64,000 nucleotides of DNA from Butyrivibrio sp. XPD2002 (lineage in GTDB: Bacteria > Bacillota > Clostridia > Lachnospirales > Lachnospiraceae): assembly GCF_000423945.1 (NCBI RefSeq), contig NZ_AUIY01000004.1, forward strand, positions 184,138 through 248,137. The letters run 5' to 3'. The notes beneath the pieces were generated by a model. That model was not told the DNA's origin and searched no databases. It worked only from the letters and a program-made list of their open reading frames with translations. Numbering within the stretch: the first letter of the stretch is position 1; each line of letters begins with the position of its first letter. Positions 1-9,712 of this stretch are shown one piece after another. Position numbers and translations under genes: made by a program.

Positions 1-1326
1 AAGAAAGCGGAAGAAGAGCTTATTAAGAATTCATACGAGGAAAAAGTGCCTATTACAGTAGTAAGTACTGGCGTAAAGCAAAGACTTGAAAAAGCATATT
101 TGGGGCATCCATCTGAGAATATTTCGGTGGTATTAAATGGAACAAGAGTTCCTAATGAAAAGCTCATGTATAATTCATGCACAAGCATTATAGACACACT
201 TAATGATCCAGATATAAAAGTTATTACAGTGCTAGGTACTTTGTGTGAAAGAAAAAACCAGATACAGATTGTACGCACTTTTGCAAATGGGGGCATCAAT
301 CATAATTGCAAGGTGTTATTATGTGGACAGGATGCCTCAAATGGATATATTAGCAGAGAAATTACTAACGCTGGACTTCAAGATGTAATATATGTTATAG
401 GGCACCAGTCACAGGAGAGTATTAAGGGGATTCTTGCACAGGCTCATTTAAATGTTGTAGTAAGTATAGATGAAGGGTATGGGCTATCAATTATTGAAGG
501 CTTTGTGCAGGGTGTTCCGACTGTAACTTTTCCAGATCTTGATGCTGTTAACGATTTATTCAATGAAAATGCCATGGTATTAGCAAAGGGACGGGAAGAT
601 AGTGATTTGGCAGAAGCTATTAATATGGCGTTAGATAGAACGTGGGATAAAGATTGGATTATTGAATATGCAAAAAGGATCTCACTCGAGAAAATGGCTT
701 TAGACTATCAAAGTGAGTATATTGAAATACTCAAAACGGGGGGGTATCCAAATCAAAGCAGAACTATTGACTATATTAAAATAATGAGACATTTTGGATA
801 CAAAGTCTTGTGCTATGTAGGGAATATCACTGATAATAAAAATCAGTTAAGTCTCGCAGAAGTGTTGAATGATATACAAGAAGAAAAGATAATAGCGGTT
901 TTTGCTGGCGGAGAGGGAGATGGAAACAGACTTCGTAGGAAACTAGTAGACAATAATCTTTATAGTAAAGCTATACTGGCGGGTTTTTGTACAGAGATGG
1001 AATCAATATGGGAAAACGTTGACCTAAATGTTTTTATCAGCAAGAATGATGGTTTTGGTCTCGCAATTATTGAAGGATATAAATGTGGAATACCGTGTGT
1101 TATCAACAAAAATCTGGATGCTTTTTCTGATTTGTTTGATGAAAAATGTTGCGTTTCAACGTCATTAGTACCGGAAGAAATAGTAACAGCTATTGACTCA
1201 GGGCTTATCAGAATATGGGATAGAGATTTTATTAGGGAATACTCTAAAAAATTTTCGTTGGAAAACATGGCTTGTAATTATGTAAGCATCTTAAAAAATA
1301 CATGCCAATATGCTAGTGGTGGTTAA
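1..1326 (+). CDS. Tandem two-domain GT4-like glycosyltransferase, 5' end cut by window
   Basis: The frame is open from base 1 with no stop, so the GTG at 46 is probably internal and the true start lies upstream. The visible protein holds two copies of a GT4-type nucleotide-sugar binding half. Copy 1 covers roughly the first 230 residues and has a GYGLSIIEG motif. Copy 2 covers the rest and has GFGLAIIEG. Both carry the E-x7-E-like pattern of retaining GT-B enzymes and end in similar W-D-(K/R)-(D/E) helices. GT4 enzymes transfer a sugar from an NDP-sugar to a glycan at the inner face of the membrane. The duplication may reflect two transfers or one catalytic and one binding half; sequence alone does not decide. 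A G7 tract lies at 738-744 between the copies. Confidence 0.75.
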   Translation, partial: KKAEEELIKNSYEEKVPITVVSTGVKQRLEKAYLGHPSENISVVLNGTRVPNEKLMYNSCTSIIDTLNDPDIKVITVLGTLCERKNQIQIVRTFANGGINHNCKVLLCGQDASNGYISREITNAGLQDVIYVIGHQSQESIKGILAQAHLNVVVSIDEGYGLSIIEGFVQGVPTVTFPDLDAVNDLFNENAMVLAKGREDSDLAEAINMALDRTWDKDWIIEYAKRISLEKMALDYQSEYIEILKTGGYPNQSRTIDYIKIMRHFGYKVLCYVGNITDNKNQLSLAEVLNDIQEEKIIAVFAGGEGDGNRLRRKLVDNNLYSKAILAGFCTEMESIWENVDLNVFISKNDGFGLAIIEGYKCGIPCVINKNLDAFSDLFDEKCCVSTSLVPEEIVTAIDSGLIRIWDRDFIREYSKKFSLENMACNYVSILKNTCQYASGG

Positions 1327-1329
1327 TGG

Positions 1330-2595
1330 ATGGATACTAGGGTTAAGGTGTCAACAAAAGGAAATATGGTAGAGTGGTTTCTTCCATTCTTTCCACTATT
1401 TTTGCAGTATAAATTAGGGGTGTTATCTCTAGGTGTATTAGGGTTAACTGTTATAGCTTTTATTTATTTGAGCAAGCAAGGAATTAGATTATCCTTTCCG
1501 CGAAGGCTTTACGGCTTTGTGACTTTTTTTATATATGTCATTGTTAGAGATGTTGTAAGGATTATTGTGGGCATGGATTCGAGAACAACGCAGATTCATA
1601 GGATGATTGAATATATTATTATGATATTTCTTATGCTGATAATATCATATGTGCGAATAGATTCTGATAATCTTTATCAATGGTATAAGATAGCTGGTGC
1701 GTTGTATATTTTAGGAGCTGTGTATCATGCGGTTCTTATCTATCTTTTCCATCGAACAGTCACTTGGATAACAATTATACCTGGATACATACTGCGTGAA
1801 GATACAAAAAATTTTGGTAGACCCTTGTCTTTTTTTAGCGAACCGGCTGGAATTGTTTTGGGTCTAATCTTTTTACTTATTTTTTCATTACAGCGGAAAG
1901 ATTATATATGGGCAATAATTACATCTGTGGGCATGTTCATTTCGACTTCCTCTGTTGCAGTAATTATTACCCTCGCAATGTGGACATTACTCGTTATGGA
2001 TAAAGAAATGTCACAAAGAAAGAAAGCAACGATTATTGTTCTCTTTATAGGGCTTATTATTTTATTTTTTAATCTAAATGCGTTTAGTGAATCAGCATCA
2101 AAATTTATGACAGTTGTTGGTGGGGGAAGTACAGTTGGAAGTAGGCTACGTTGTGGATATGAAGTTGTTTCTACGATGTCCCCAATGGAATTGATATTTG
2201 GCACAAATTATAATGAAGTAATGAAATACATAACAGACAGAATGGAGTTGTTCCCTCAGGAAGGAACTGCGTTATTATATTACAACGTAGCCGGAGATGT
2301 TTTCCTTAATACATGGACAAATTTGATATTTAAGTATGGAATGATCGGAATGGTGTTGTCCTACCTGCCAATAATTGCTCTTGCTAAGAATGTTGAGTCG
2401 AAATATATATCGATTTGTTTCATTTTGCTTAGTATAGGGCAATCTTTGTTGCTAAATCCTGCATTTTTTTTGTATTTGACTATGATGCTCATAACTTCTA
2501 ATATAGGAAAAGATAATAAGAATAAGATTGCGTGGAAAGGTGGTAATGAGTTCTTTGAAGAAAATAGGGATTATCACATATCATCATTATTATAA
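1330..2595 (+). CDS. Wzy-like polysaccharide polymerase (integral membrane)
   Basis: A 421-residue protein made of about ten to twelve hydrophobic segments, with a longer extracytoplasmic loop near residues 255-330. The loop contains GSRLRCGYE and a FGTNYNEV stretch. This topology and the low sequence identity typical of the family fit O-antigen/capsule polymerases, which join lipid-linked repeat units outside the membrane. It starts 3 bases after the glycosyltransferase and its end overlaps the pyruvyl transferase start, so translation is probably coupled. A ligase of the same fold cannot be excluded. Confidence 0.65.
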   Translation: MDTRVKVSTKGNMVEWFLPFFPLFLQYKLGVLSLGVLGLTVIAFIYLSKQGIRLSFPRRLYGFVTFFIYVIVRDVVRIIVGMDSRTTQIHRMIEYIIMIFLMLIISYVRIDSDNLYQWYKIAGALYILGAVYHAVLIYLFHRTVTWITIIPGYILREDTKNFGRPLSFFSEPAGIVLGLIFLLIFSLQRKDYIWAIITSVGMFISTSSVAVIITLAMWTLLVMDKEMSQRKKATIIVLFIGLIILFFNLNAFSESASKFMTVVGGGSTVGSRLRCGYEVVSTMSPMELIFGTNYNEVMKYITDRMELFPQEGTALLYYNVAGDVFLNTWTNLIFKYGMIGMVLSYLPIIALAKNVESKYISICFILLSIGQSLLLNPAFFLYLTMMLITSNIGKDNKNKIAWKGGNEFFEENRDYHISSLL

Positions 2596-3694
2596 TTATG
2601 GAACAATGCTTCAAGCATTTGCATTACAGAAACTAGTCGAGAGCTGCGGGTGCTCTGCTGAATTGATTGACTTTCAAAATGATGAGTCCTTAGGATTATC
2701 AGAGATTATTTTGCTACGAATTAGGCGTGTTCCAGTATATTTATTGCAATTTAAAAAATACATAACTCTTGCCACATCAAAGCAGATTCTTTCAAAAAGA
2801 TGTGAAATAATGGAGGAGTTTTATAAAGCATATATAAAAACTGGTGGGAAACAATACAGTACTAATGAGGATTTAATCAGTGATCCGCCGCTATATGATG
2901 GATATGTTGTTGGAAGTGATCAGACATGGAATCCGTACGTTGGAAACAGACCAGAACCGTTTTATTTGACATTTGTTAATGATAATAAGAAAAAGGGCAG
3001 TTATGCGCCAAGTTTTCCAGTATCGAATATAACAAAGGAGCAGGAAGAATTCCTGCGTGAAAAACTTGGTTCTTTCGCATTCCTTTCTTGTCGTGAGAGG
3101 AGTGGTGCGGAGTATTTGGAAAGAATTTTGGGAAGGCAAGTAAAAAACGTACTTGATCCAACTTTGCTAGTCGATAAGAAAGATTGGGAGAAATACGAAA
3201 AAAATGAAGCAGGAATTGCCCACCCAAATTATATTTTTGTTTATTTATTAGGTGAAAATTCCAGACATAGAGATATCATTAATCACATAAAATACATTAC
3301 GGGCTATCCCGTTGTAGCTGTTCCTATGACATATAGAGAGATGTTGGATAATGATTGGGAAAAGGCAATCGTAGGACCATCTGGTTTTTTGTATTTAATA
3401 CACCATGCATCATTGGTTTGTACTGATTCCTTTCATGCAACAATGTTTTCCGTAAACTACAATAAATCATTTTTTGCATTTCGAAGAATGAGGGATAATG
3501 AGAAAGCATCTAATAATTCAAGAGTATATGATTCGTTAGCCATGTTTGGTCTTGGAAACAGATTGATTGGTTCTGAGGAAGAAATACCGAAAACAATGAA
3601 TATTGATTATTCTGTAACAAACTCAATCTTAACAGAAAAACGTGCAGATTCGTTTGACTACTTAAGAAGGATGCTGATGGAAATAACACAGTAG
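2546..3694 (+). CDS. Polysaccharide pyruvyl transferase family protein
   Basis: The N-terminus (IGIITYHHYYNYGTMLQA) is the glycine/asparagine-rich opening of PF04230, which transfers pyruvate from phosphoenolpyruvate to make a ketal on a sugar. GSDQTWNP near residue 125 and TDSFHATMFS near residue 297 are the other hallmark motifs. An earlier TTG at 2528 is possible, but ATG 2546 follows a good GGAAAGGTGG site. The start lies inside the end of the polymerase gene. About 382 residues is normal for the family. Linkage to the next gene, a ferredoxin/FrhB protein, is a recurrent pairing in polysaccharide loci. Confidence 0.85.
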   Translation: MSSLKKIGIITYHHYYNYGTMLQAFALQKLVESCGCSAELIDFQNDESLGLSEIILLRIRRVPVYLLQFKKYITLATSKQILSKRCEIMEEFYKAYIKTGGKQYSTNEDLISDPPLYDGYVVGSDQTWNPYVGNRPEPFYLTFVNDNKKKGSYAPSFPVSNITKEQEEFLREKLGSFAFLSCRERSGAEYLERILGRQVKNVLDPTLLVDKKDWEKYEKNEAGIAHPNYIFVYLLGENSRHRDIINHIKYITGYPVVAVPMTYREMLDNDWEKAIVGPSGFLYLIHHASLVCTDSFHATMFSVNYNKSFFAFRRMRDNEKASNNSRVYDSLAMFGLGNRLIGSEEEIPKTMNIDYSVTNSILTEKRADSFDYLRRMLMEITQ

Positions 3695-3708
3695 AAAGAA
3701 ATGGAATA

Positions 3709-4851
3709 ATGATAGATTTCAATTTTGACAAATACTGCTATTCGTGTAAAGCATGTGATGCTGTATGCCCTACTGAGGCTATTAGATTTAATTACTTACA
3801 GAAGCCTATTGTAGATAAAAATAAGTGTATAGATTGTCACATGTGTGAGAAGGTGTGTGGATTTTTGAATGAAAAGCCATACTCTAAAAGAATTGATGCG
3901 AAAGGCAGTTTTGTATGTAAGAATAAGGATTTTCAAGAAAGGGTGGGGAGCTCTTCCGGAGGTGTATTTATTGAACTTGCAAAGATTGCGCTGAAAAAGG
4001 GATGGTACGTAGCAGGGGTCGTGTACGATGAAGAAATGATGCCAAAACATATCATTTCAAATAAGCTAGAAGATATTATGCAGATGAAAGGATCTAAATA
4101 TGTTACTAGCGATTTGGGGGATACATTAAAGATTATAAAAAATCTTAGAGCAAAAGATATACCAGTATTGTTTACTGGGACTCCTTGTCAGGTTTCATCA
4201 GTTGCAAATGTCTTTGAACACGACGAAGGCATTCTCAAAGTGGCTATAGTATGCCATGGGACAATAGATCGTAATATCTGGAGAAGATATTTGCGAGAAG
4301 AAGAAGAAACAAACGGAAAAATTGTTTATGCATCCATGCGAGAGAAAGGAAATGGATGGCTTAATTACGGATTACACTTTAAATACGAGGATGGCTCCGA
4401 GAAAAAGACATATAAAAATCAAGATGGATATTTACTAAATTGTTTTACTCAAGGAATGTTTGAAAGAGAGCGGTGCCTTAACTGTAAGTACAAGGGAAGT
4501 AATATAAGTTGCGATATTTTATTGGGGGATGCCTGGGGCATGGATAAAGAATATTCCTCTTTGGAAGATGGTATGGGGCTATCCGATGTAATATGTTTAA
4601 CTAATGAAGGGAATGATTTTTTTGGCTTAATAGGGGATAGCTTAGATTTATGTAATGCAAGTTCAGAAAGTATTATAGAAAAGAATCAGCGAATAGTTTC
4701 TCCAGCCCCTCTAAATATCAAAAGATTTGTCATAAATTGGGAGTTGAAGCGGGACAAACATAACGTTCATGAAGTTTGTGAAAAATATTATAAGCATAAG
4801 CTCCTAGATAGGTTGATAAATAAGGCTTTAAGGGTAGTCAAGAGAAGATAG
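3709..4851 (+). CDS. 4Fe-4S ferredoxin / FrhB-like (coenzyme F420 hydrogenase beta family) protein
   Basis: Residues 5-50 carry two clostridial-type 4Fe-4S motifs (CYSCKACDAVCP and CIDCHMCEKVC). Next comes the FrhB N-terminal domain, with GSSSGGVF near residue 81 and the FTGTPCQV motif near residue 157, then the FrhB C-terminal domain with further cysteines (ERCLNCKYKG, then a GDAWG motif). Members bound to F420 systems oxidise F420H2. Those in surface-polysaccharide loci sit beside pyruvyl transferases and are thought to be flavin/Fe-S redox enzymes acting on sugars, but their reaction is not established. It begins 14 bases after the pyruvyl transferase. Confidence 0.8.
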   Translation: MIDFNFDKYCYSCKACDAVCPTEAIRFNYLQKPIVDKNKCIDCHMCEKVCGFLNEKPYSKRIDAKGSFVCKNKDFQERVGSSSGGVFIELAKIALKKGWYVAGVVYDEEMMPKHIISNKLEDIMQMKGSKYVTSDLGDTLKIIKNLRAKDIPVLFTGTPCQVSSVANVFEHDEGILKVAIVCHGTIDRNIWRRYLREEEETNGKIVYASMREKGNGWLNYGLHFKYEDGSEKKTYKNQDGYLLNCFTQGMFERERCLNCKYKGSNISCDILLGDAWGMDKEYSSLEDGMGLSDVICLTNEGNDFFGLIGDSLDLCNASSESIIEKNQRIVSPAPLNIKRFVINWELKRDKHNVHEVCEKYYKHKLLDRLINKALRVVKRR

Positions 4852-4891
4852 ATTACGAATATTTAAATACATGAAAGAGAGAATATAATTT

Positions 4892-6052
4892 ATGTGTGCA
4901 CCACTTGTCAGCGTAGTTGTTCCAACATATAAAAGATACAAATATTTAATTGATTGCATTGACACTCTTTTAAGCATAAGAGAAAACGATATTGAGTTTG
5001 TAATTCAGGATAATACAGAAGATAACAGTGAAGTATTACAGCATATTAGTAGTATTTCGGATCCTCGTTTTCACTATTTTCACGAACCAAAACATATAAG
5101 TGTTATGGAAAATAGCGATTTGGCAGTAAGTCATTCGTCCGGAAAATATGTTTGTATGATTGGAGATGATGATACTGTTAGCTCAAGGATATTGAAGGTT
5201 GCTGAGTTTTGTGAGGCTAATAAAATTGATTCTTGTTCGTTTATTTTTCCAGGGTTTAATTGGCCTGATATGACTTTTGAGGCAAAGAAACGAGAGGCGA
5301 ATCTTTTTTTTCTAAAAAAAGCTACAGGTACTGTTAAGCTACTGAATATTGAAGAAATATTAGCGCAAGCTCTTAAGGTGGGATCTGCCCCTTCACCAGA
5401 AATGCCAAGATTATATCATGGACTTGTTGGTAGGGAATGTCTTGATCGCATTTACAAAAAAACAGGAACCTATTTTCCTGGACCATCTCCGGATGCAGCA
5501 AACTCCGTGCCGGTATGCTTGGAAACTCAAAAGCCAGCGATGTTTTTTGATTATGCAATCATATCTGGATATGGGAAAGGTAGTGCCAGAGGCGAAGGGA
5601 ACAGAGGCCAGCATTATGGTGAATTAAAGGATAAGCCTTGGCTACCAAAAGACATCCTGGAGAGATGGAATGATGATTTACCGCCCATTTTCTCGGCAGA
5701 GACAATTTTAGCGCAATCCATGTTGGAGGCGCTGAATGCAATGGGAAGGAAGGATTTGATAAAGAGATTTGGATTTGATAGGGTATATGGGGTGTTTTTA
5801 TTGCACCATAAAGATGCTACTTGCCGAATGCTAAGATTTTGTCTTAAGAAACCCCGAAGATTATTTCTTCTAGCAAGGGGAATAATAAAACGATATTATG
5901 ATAGGAAGGTATATCTGGCTAATCCAAAAGGCAACTCAAATTATAAGGAGTATGAAGGGGTTAAGACCCTTGCAGAGGCTCAACAGATTACTGAAGAATT
6001 AAGCTCGAGAATAACAAGCTATCATTTTGTTAGCAATAAATCAAATTCATAA
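4892..6052 (+). CDS. GT2-family glycosyltransferase
   Basis: The start VSVVVPTYKR is the classic GT-A nucleotide-binding strand and loop. MIGDDDT near residue 90 is the metal-binding DXD motif of inverting GT2 enzymes. At 386 residues it has the catalytic GT-A domain plus a C-terminal half of no clear family, ending in basic, helical sequence that could touch the membrane. It should add one sugar from an NDP-sugar to the lipid-linked repeat unit in the cytoplasm. Donor and linkage cannot be read from sequence. It is followed 11 bases later by the flippase. Confidence 0.85.
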   Translation: MCAPLVSVVVPTYKRYKYLIDCIDTLLSIRENDIEFVIQDNTEDNSEVLQHISSISDPRFHYFHEPKHISVMENSDLAVSHSSGKYVCMIGDDDTVSSRILKVAEFCEANKIDSCSFIFPGFNWPDMTFEAKKREANLFFLKKATGTVKLLNIEEILAQALKVGSAPSPEMPRLYHGLVGRECLDRIYKKTGTYFPGPSPDAANSVPVCLETQKPAMFFDYAIISGYGKGSARGEGNRGQHYGELKDKPWLPKDILERWNDDLPPIFSAETILAQSMLEALNAMGRKDLIKRFGFDRVYGVFLLHHKDATCRMLRFCLKKPRRLFLLARGIIKRYYDRKVYLANPKGNSNYKEYEGVKTLAEAQQITEELSSRITSYHFVSNKSNS

Positions 6053-6063
6053 AAGGTGACGGC

Positions 6064-7521
6064 ATGGTAGATAATAGGCAAGGCGCGACCAAGGTTTTTT
6101 CCGGGCTGATGTGGGTATATTTAGAGAACATATCCGCTCAGATTGTGAATTTTATTGTTTCTATTGTTTTGGCACGCCTTCTAGAGCCAAGTTATTATGG
6201 AACAATAGCTCTAGTGAATGTTTTTGTTAATTTGGCGAATGTATTTGTTACTTCTTCGTTTAGCTATGCGTTAATTCAGAAGAAGGATGCAGATGAAATT
6301 GATTACAGTACGATGTTCTGGTTTATAACGGGTATATCTTTTGTATTCTTTGTTGGATTATTTATCGGCTCGCCAGCTGTGGGAGAATTTTATAATAATC
6401 CAGAGTTGGGAACAATTCTCCGGGTACTTGCATTGAGAATTCCTCTTTCTGCATATAACAGTGTACAAATGGCGTATGTATCCAGTCATATGGTATTTAA
6501 AAAATCGTTCCTTTCCAATTCGGGCGGAGCGTTATTGTCTGGAATATTTGGGGTGGTATTAGCTTATTTGGGATATGGGATTTGGGCACTGGTTGCCCAG
6601 AGTCTGCTGAATGTATTATTCAACACAATAATACTTATGGTAGTTGTGAAATGGAGGCCGCAATTTGTTTTTTCAATAGACCGATTAGTGCCACTAATCA
6701 GGTACGGATGGAAGCTGTTAGCAACGGGGTTAATGTTCACAGGATACGCAGAGCTTAGATCTTTGATTATTGGCAAAAGATATAGCGCTGAGGATCTTGG
6801 CTTTTATGACAGAGGATACTCATTCCCCAGGCTCATAGCTGCTAATATTGACTCAACGATTAATAGGGTCCTTTTTCCTGCCTTATCTAAACAGCAGGAT
6901 GATAGTATAAGGCTTTGTGAAATGACCAGGAGGGCTGCGAAAACCAGTGCATATCTAATGACCCCATTTTTGTTTGGATTGGCTATAGTAGCCGAGCCAC
7001 TGGTTAACGTGCTTCTGGGGGGCAAATGGATGCCGTGCATCCCATACATACAGATAATGAGCATTATGTGGTGGTTGCAGCCAACTCAGACTTGCTCGGC
7101 TCAGGCCATAAAAGCAATTGGAAAATCAGATGTATACCTGAGAATCGAAATAATAAGTAAGATTTGTGGCCTGATACTACTTGCAGGCGCAGTTTTTGTC
7201 ATTAATAGTGTTAAGGCTATTGCTATGAGCATGCTGATTGGTCAGATAATAGCAGTTCTCATATATGGCGTATATGTGTCTAGGTTTATTGGGTACTCCT
7301 TAAAAAGTCAGTTTATAGATATATTTATACCGGGAATGATAGGCGTTGTGATGTGTATACCCTTGTATTTTATACCTAGAATTGTCACAAACTCGATTTT
7401 GTGTATAATGATTCAGGTATGCTTGGGAAGTGTGATTTATATTTGCCTTTCAATTATTCTCAAAATAGAGGAGTTTAGATATTTAAAGGGACTTATTGCG
7501 AAAAGAACAAAGAAGGAGTAA
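6064..7521 (+). CDS. Wzx-type lipid-linked repeat-unit flippase (MOP superfamily)
   Basis: A 485-residue protein with about twelve to fourteen membrane segments. The opening GLMWVYLENISAQIVNFIVS and the following VLARLLEPSYYGT are typical of the WzxC/TuaB branch of polysaccharide transporters. It should move undecaprenyl-diphosphate-linked oligosaccharide to the outer membrane leaflet for Wzy. A GGTGAC site precedes ATG 6064. This is the first of two flippases in the window (the other is at 45242), which argues for two export routes. It contains a G6 tract at 7017-7022. Confidence 0.9.
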   Translation: MVDNRQGATKVFSGLMWVYLENISAQIVNFIVSIVLARLLEPSYYGTIALVNVFVNLANVFVTSSFSYALIQKKDADEIDYSTMFWFITGISFVFFVGLFIGSPAVGEFYNNPELGTILRVLALRIPLSAYNSVQMAYVSSHMVFKKSFLSNSGGALLSGIFGVVLAYLGYGIWALVAQSLLNVLFNTIILMVVVKWRPQFVFSIDRLVPLIRYGWKLLATGLMFTGYAELRSLIIGKRYSAEDLGFYDRGYSFPRLIAANIDSTINRVLFPALSKQQDDSIRLCEMTRRAAKTSAYLMTPFLFGLAIVAEPLVNVLLGGKWMPCIPYIQIMSIMWWLQPTQTCSAQAIKAIGKSDVYLRIEIISKICGLILLAGAVFVINSVKAIAMSMLIGQIIAVLIYGVYVSRFIGYSLKSQFIDIFIPGMIGVVMCIPLYFIPRIVTNSILCIMIQVCLGSVIYICLSIILKIEEFRYLKGLIAKRTKKE

Positions 7522-7526
7522 AGAAT

Positions 7527-8615
7527 ATGTTACCGCTTGTGAAGCCATATTTATCGCCACGTGAAGAACTAATGCCCGAAATTGAGAGGGTGCTATATAG
7601 TGGATACATAGCTGAAGGAGAAGAAGCTTGGGGGTTTGAAGAACAATTTAAAAAATTTATTGGAAACCCCAACACTTTAGTCGTACAATCTGGGACCGCC
7701 GCACTTCACTTAGCTATGCTATCGCTTAATGTTGGACCCGGAGATGAAGTTATTAGTACGCCTATGACTGCTGAGCCAACAAATACCACAATTGCTTTTA
7801 CAGGCGCTAAGGTTGTGTGGGCAGATGTTGACCCAGCCACAGGATTACTTGATCCAAGATCTGTAAGGGAAAAGATAACAGAACGGACTAAGGCGATTAT
7901 GCTTGTCCATTATGCGGGTATGGTCTGTGATATGGACGAATTTAATAAGCTGTCTGAAGAAACAGGCGTCCCTATTATAGAAGATTCTGCGCATTGTATG
8001 GGGGGGAAGTACAAAGGAAAAGTAATCGGGTCAAATTCGCAGTACACATGCTTCTCATTTCAGGCAATAAAGCAGATGACTACTATTGATGGAGGAGCAA
8101 TTGCATTTAAGAATCCGGATGAGGTTGAGCCTGCACGCAAGCTGAGGTGGTTTGGACTTGACAAGAAAGTGCCGAGACTTCAGAACGATATTACAAGAGC
8201 TGGCTACAAGTATGGCATCAATAATATAACGGGAGTAATTGGTCAGGTTCAGCTTAGACATGCACAAGAAGTTATTGATAAATACATTAGTAATGGAAAG
8301 TATTATGATGAGTCATTAAAGGGTATTCCCGGTGTGACGTTAGTTCCGTATTATAAAAGCACAGAACCTTCTTATTGGCTGTATACATTAAAGGTTGAAA
8401 ATAGAGACGATTTCTGCAAGATGATGGAAGAGGCTGATGTCACGGCATCTCCGTTACATCATAGAAGTGACACACATAGCCTCTTTAAGGAATCAAAATG
8501 TGAACTACCTGGCATGGATGAATGGTATAAGAGTTTTGTTCATATACCGTGTGGCTGGTGGGTAGATGAGGAGTCGAGAGAGAGGATTGTTGAAGCAATA
8601 AAAAGAGGTTGGTAA
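7527..8615 (+). CDS. DegT/DnrJ/EryC1/StrS PLP-dependent sugar aminotransferase
   Basis: Full-length (362 residues) member of the sugar-nucleotide aminotransferase family. It shows the QSGTAALHLA phosphate-binding turn, EDSAHCMGGKYKG around residue 155, and a PLP Schiff-base lysine at K182 in the AIKQMTTIDGG motif. Enzymes like this aminate a 4-keto or 3-keto NDP-sugar using glutamate. The partner dehydratase could be the CapE-type gene at 12282. The strong site AAGGAG sits just before the start. A G7 tract at 8000-8006 encodes Met-Gly-Gly in the conserved region. Confidence 0.9.
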   Translation: MLPLVKPYLSPREELMPEIERVLYSGYIAEGEEAWGFEEQFKKFIGNPNTLVVQSGTAALHLAMLSLNVGPGDEVISTPMTAEPTNTTIAFTGAKVVWADVDPATGLLDPRSVREKITERTKAIMLVHYAGMVCDMDEFNKLSEETGVPIIEDSAHCMGGKYKGKVIGSNSQYTCFSFQAIKQMTTIDGGAIAFKNPDEVEPARKLRWFGLDKKVPRLQNDITRAGYKYGINNITGVIGQVQLRHAQEVIDKYISNGKYYDESLKGIPGVTLVPYYKSTEPSYWLYTLKVENRDDFCKMMEEADVTASPLHHRSDTHSLFKESKCELPGMDEWYKSFVHIPCGWWVDEESRERIVEAIKRGW

Positions 8616-8644
8616 TAAAATCGACCGCAGAAAGGTATTGAATA

Positions 8645-9712
8645 ATGAATAAGTATTATCCGAGAATTCAGGTGCTAAGAGGAGTGCTATTTCTACTGAT
8701 TCTTGCCTTCCATTGCGGTGCCCCATTTGTCAGTTTTGGGTGGGGGGGGGTAGAGGCCTTCTTTGTTATTAGTGCTTTTTTTCTTGTAAAAAAGTATTGG
8801 GGAACTGGCACGTTGGATGTAAAAAAGCAGTTTGCTCATAGGATAATAAGGCTGTACCCTCCGTATATAGTGGTGTTGATTGTGGCTGCTTTATATGCAC
8901 TGCTGACGAAGGTTATCCCGTTTGATTTTGTAACACATTTGTTGTCTTGCCAGAACTTTCAATGGATGATAACAAGGTACTCATCGCCGATGCAGCCAAT
9001 GACAGCCCATACATGGACACTATCGATTGAGGTGTGGAGTGGTTTGGTGTGGCTTTTGTTACTCCGTTATCTTGATCAGAAACATTTTAAAAACAGTATG
9101 TATATGATGCTCTTTATTGGGGTATTGTATAGAACACTAAGCATCTACTTGGGATGCGATATATATATGGTCTCGCTTTGTCCGGTAGCACATTTTGATG
9201 CATTTGCATGTGGATCTTTATTAGCTATTGAATGCAAGAACGAAAAGCTAAACAAAAGTATTGGAATTATGAGTGCGATAGGATTGGTTGGGATTGTTGC
9301 ATGTGTTTGTGTAATTGCAATAAACAACGATGTATCAATTTGGCAAGGTTATTTGCTTTTATCTTCGTCGAAGAACTACCTTAACAATTTGTTCACAGGC
9401 AATATCTATTTGTATATTTCTATGATGATTACAGGTCTTGTAGGCCTGATATATATACGAGATTCTGAAAGAAGTGAGCAAGAAGTAGGAAAAATCATTC
9501 GACTTTTTGTCATTATGGGGGACAATTCTTATGTGCTTTATTTGTTCCATTGGTTAATTCTTAAGATTGTTATGAGGCTAATGCAGCAGTGGATTATAAG
9601 TCTTCCAGTGACTCTTATAGCATCAATTATTGCAACATACATTTTTAATAAGATTTATATCAGGATTCTAGAAAAGCTCCACGGAGGAATGAAACATGAT
9701 TCCACTGTATAA
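8645..9712 (+). CDS. Acyltransferase-3 family membrane O-acyltransferase
   Basis: About ten membrane segments in 355 residues. The N-terminus (YYPRIQVLRGVLFLLILAFHCG) carries the conserved R-x10-H pattern of acyltransferase-3 proteins, which acetylate or otherwise acylate sugars across the membrane. WTLSIEVWSGLVW near residue 123 matches the family's second motif (W-S-L-x-x-E). A G9 run at 8742-8750, in codons 33-36, makes this the best phase-variation candidate in the window. Its end overlaps the next start by 17 bases. Confidence 0.85.
   Translation: MNKYYPRIQVLRGVLFLLILAFHCGAPFVSFGWGGVEAFFVISAFFLVKKYWGTGTLDVKKQFAHRIIRLYPPYIVVLIVAALYALLTKVIPFDFVTHLLSCQNFQWMITRYSSPMQPMTAHTWTLSIEVWSGLVWLLLLRYLDQKHFKNSMYMMLFIGVLYRTLSIYLGCDIYMVSLCPVAHFDAFACGSLLAIECKNEKLNKSIGIMSAIGLVGIVACVCVIAINNDVSIWQGYLLLSSSKNYLNNLFTGNIYLYISMMITGLVGLIYIRDSERSEQEVGKIIRLFVIMGDNSYVLYLFHWLILKIVMRLMQQWIISLPVTLIASIIATYIFNKIYIRILEKLHGGMKHDSTV
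8742..8750 (+). repeat. G9 homopolymer inside acyltransferase gene
   Basis: Nine consecutive G bases encode part of Trp-Gly-Gly-Val early in the acyltransferase-3 protein. Gain or loss of one base would frameshift about 90 percent of the protein. It is the longest poly-G tract seen in this AT-rich window. Confidence 0.9.
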
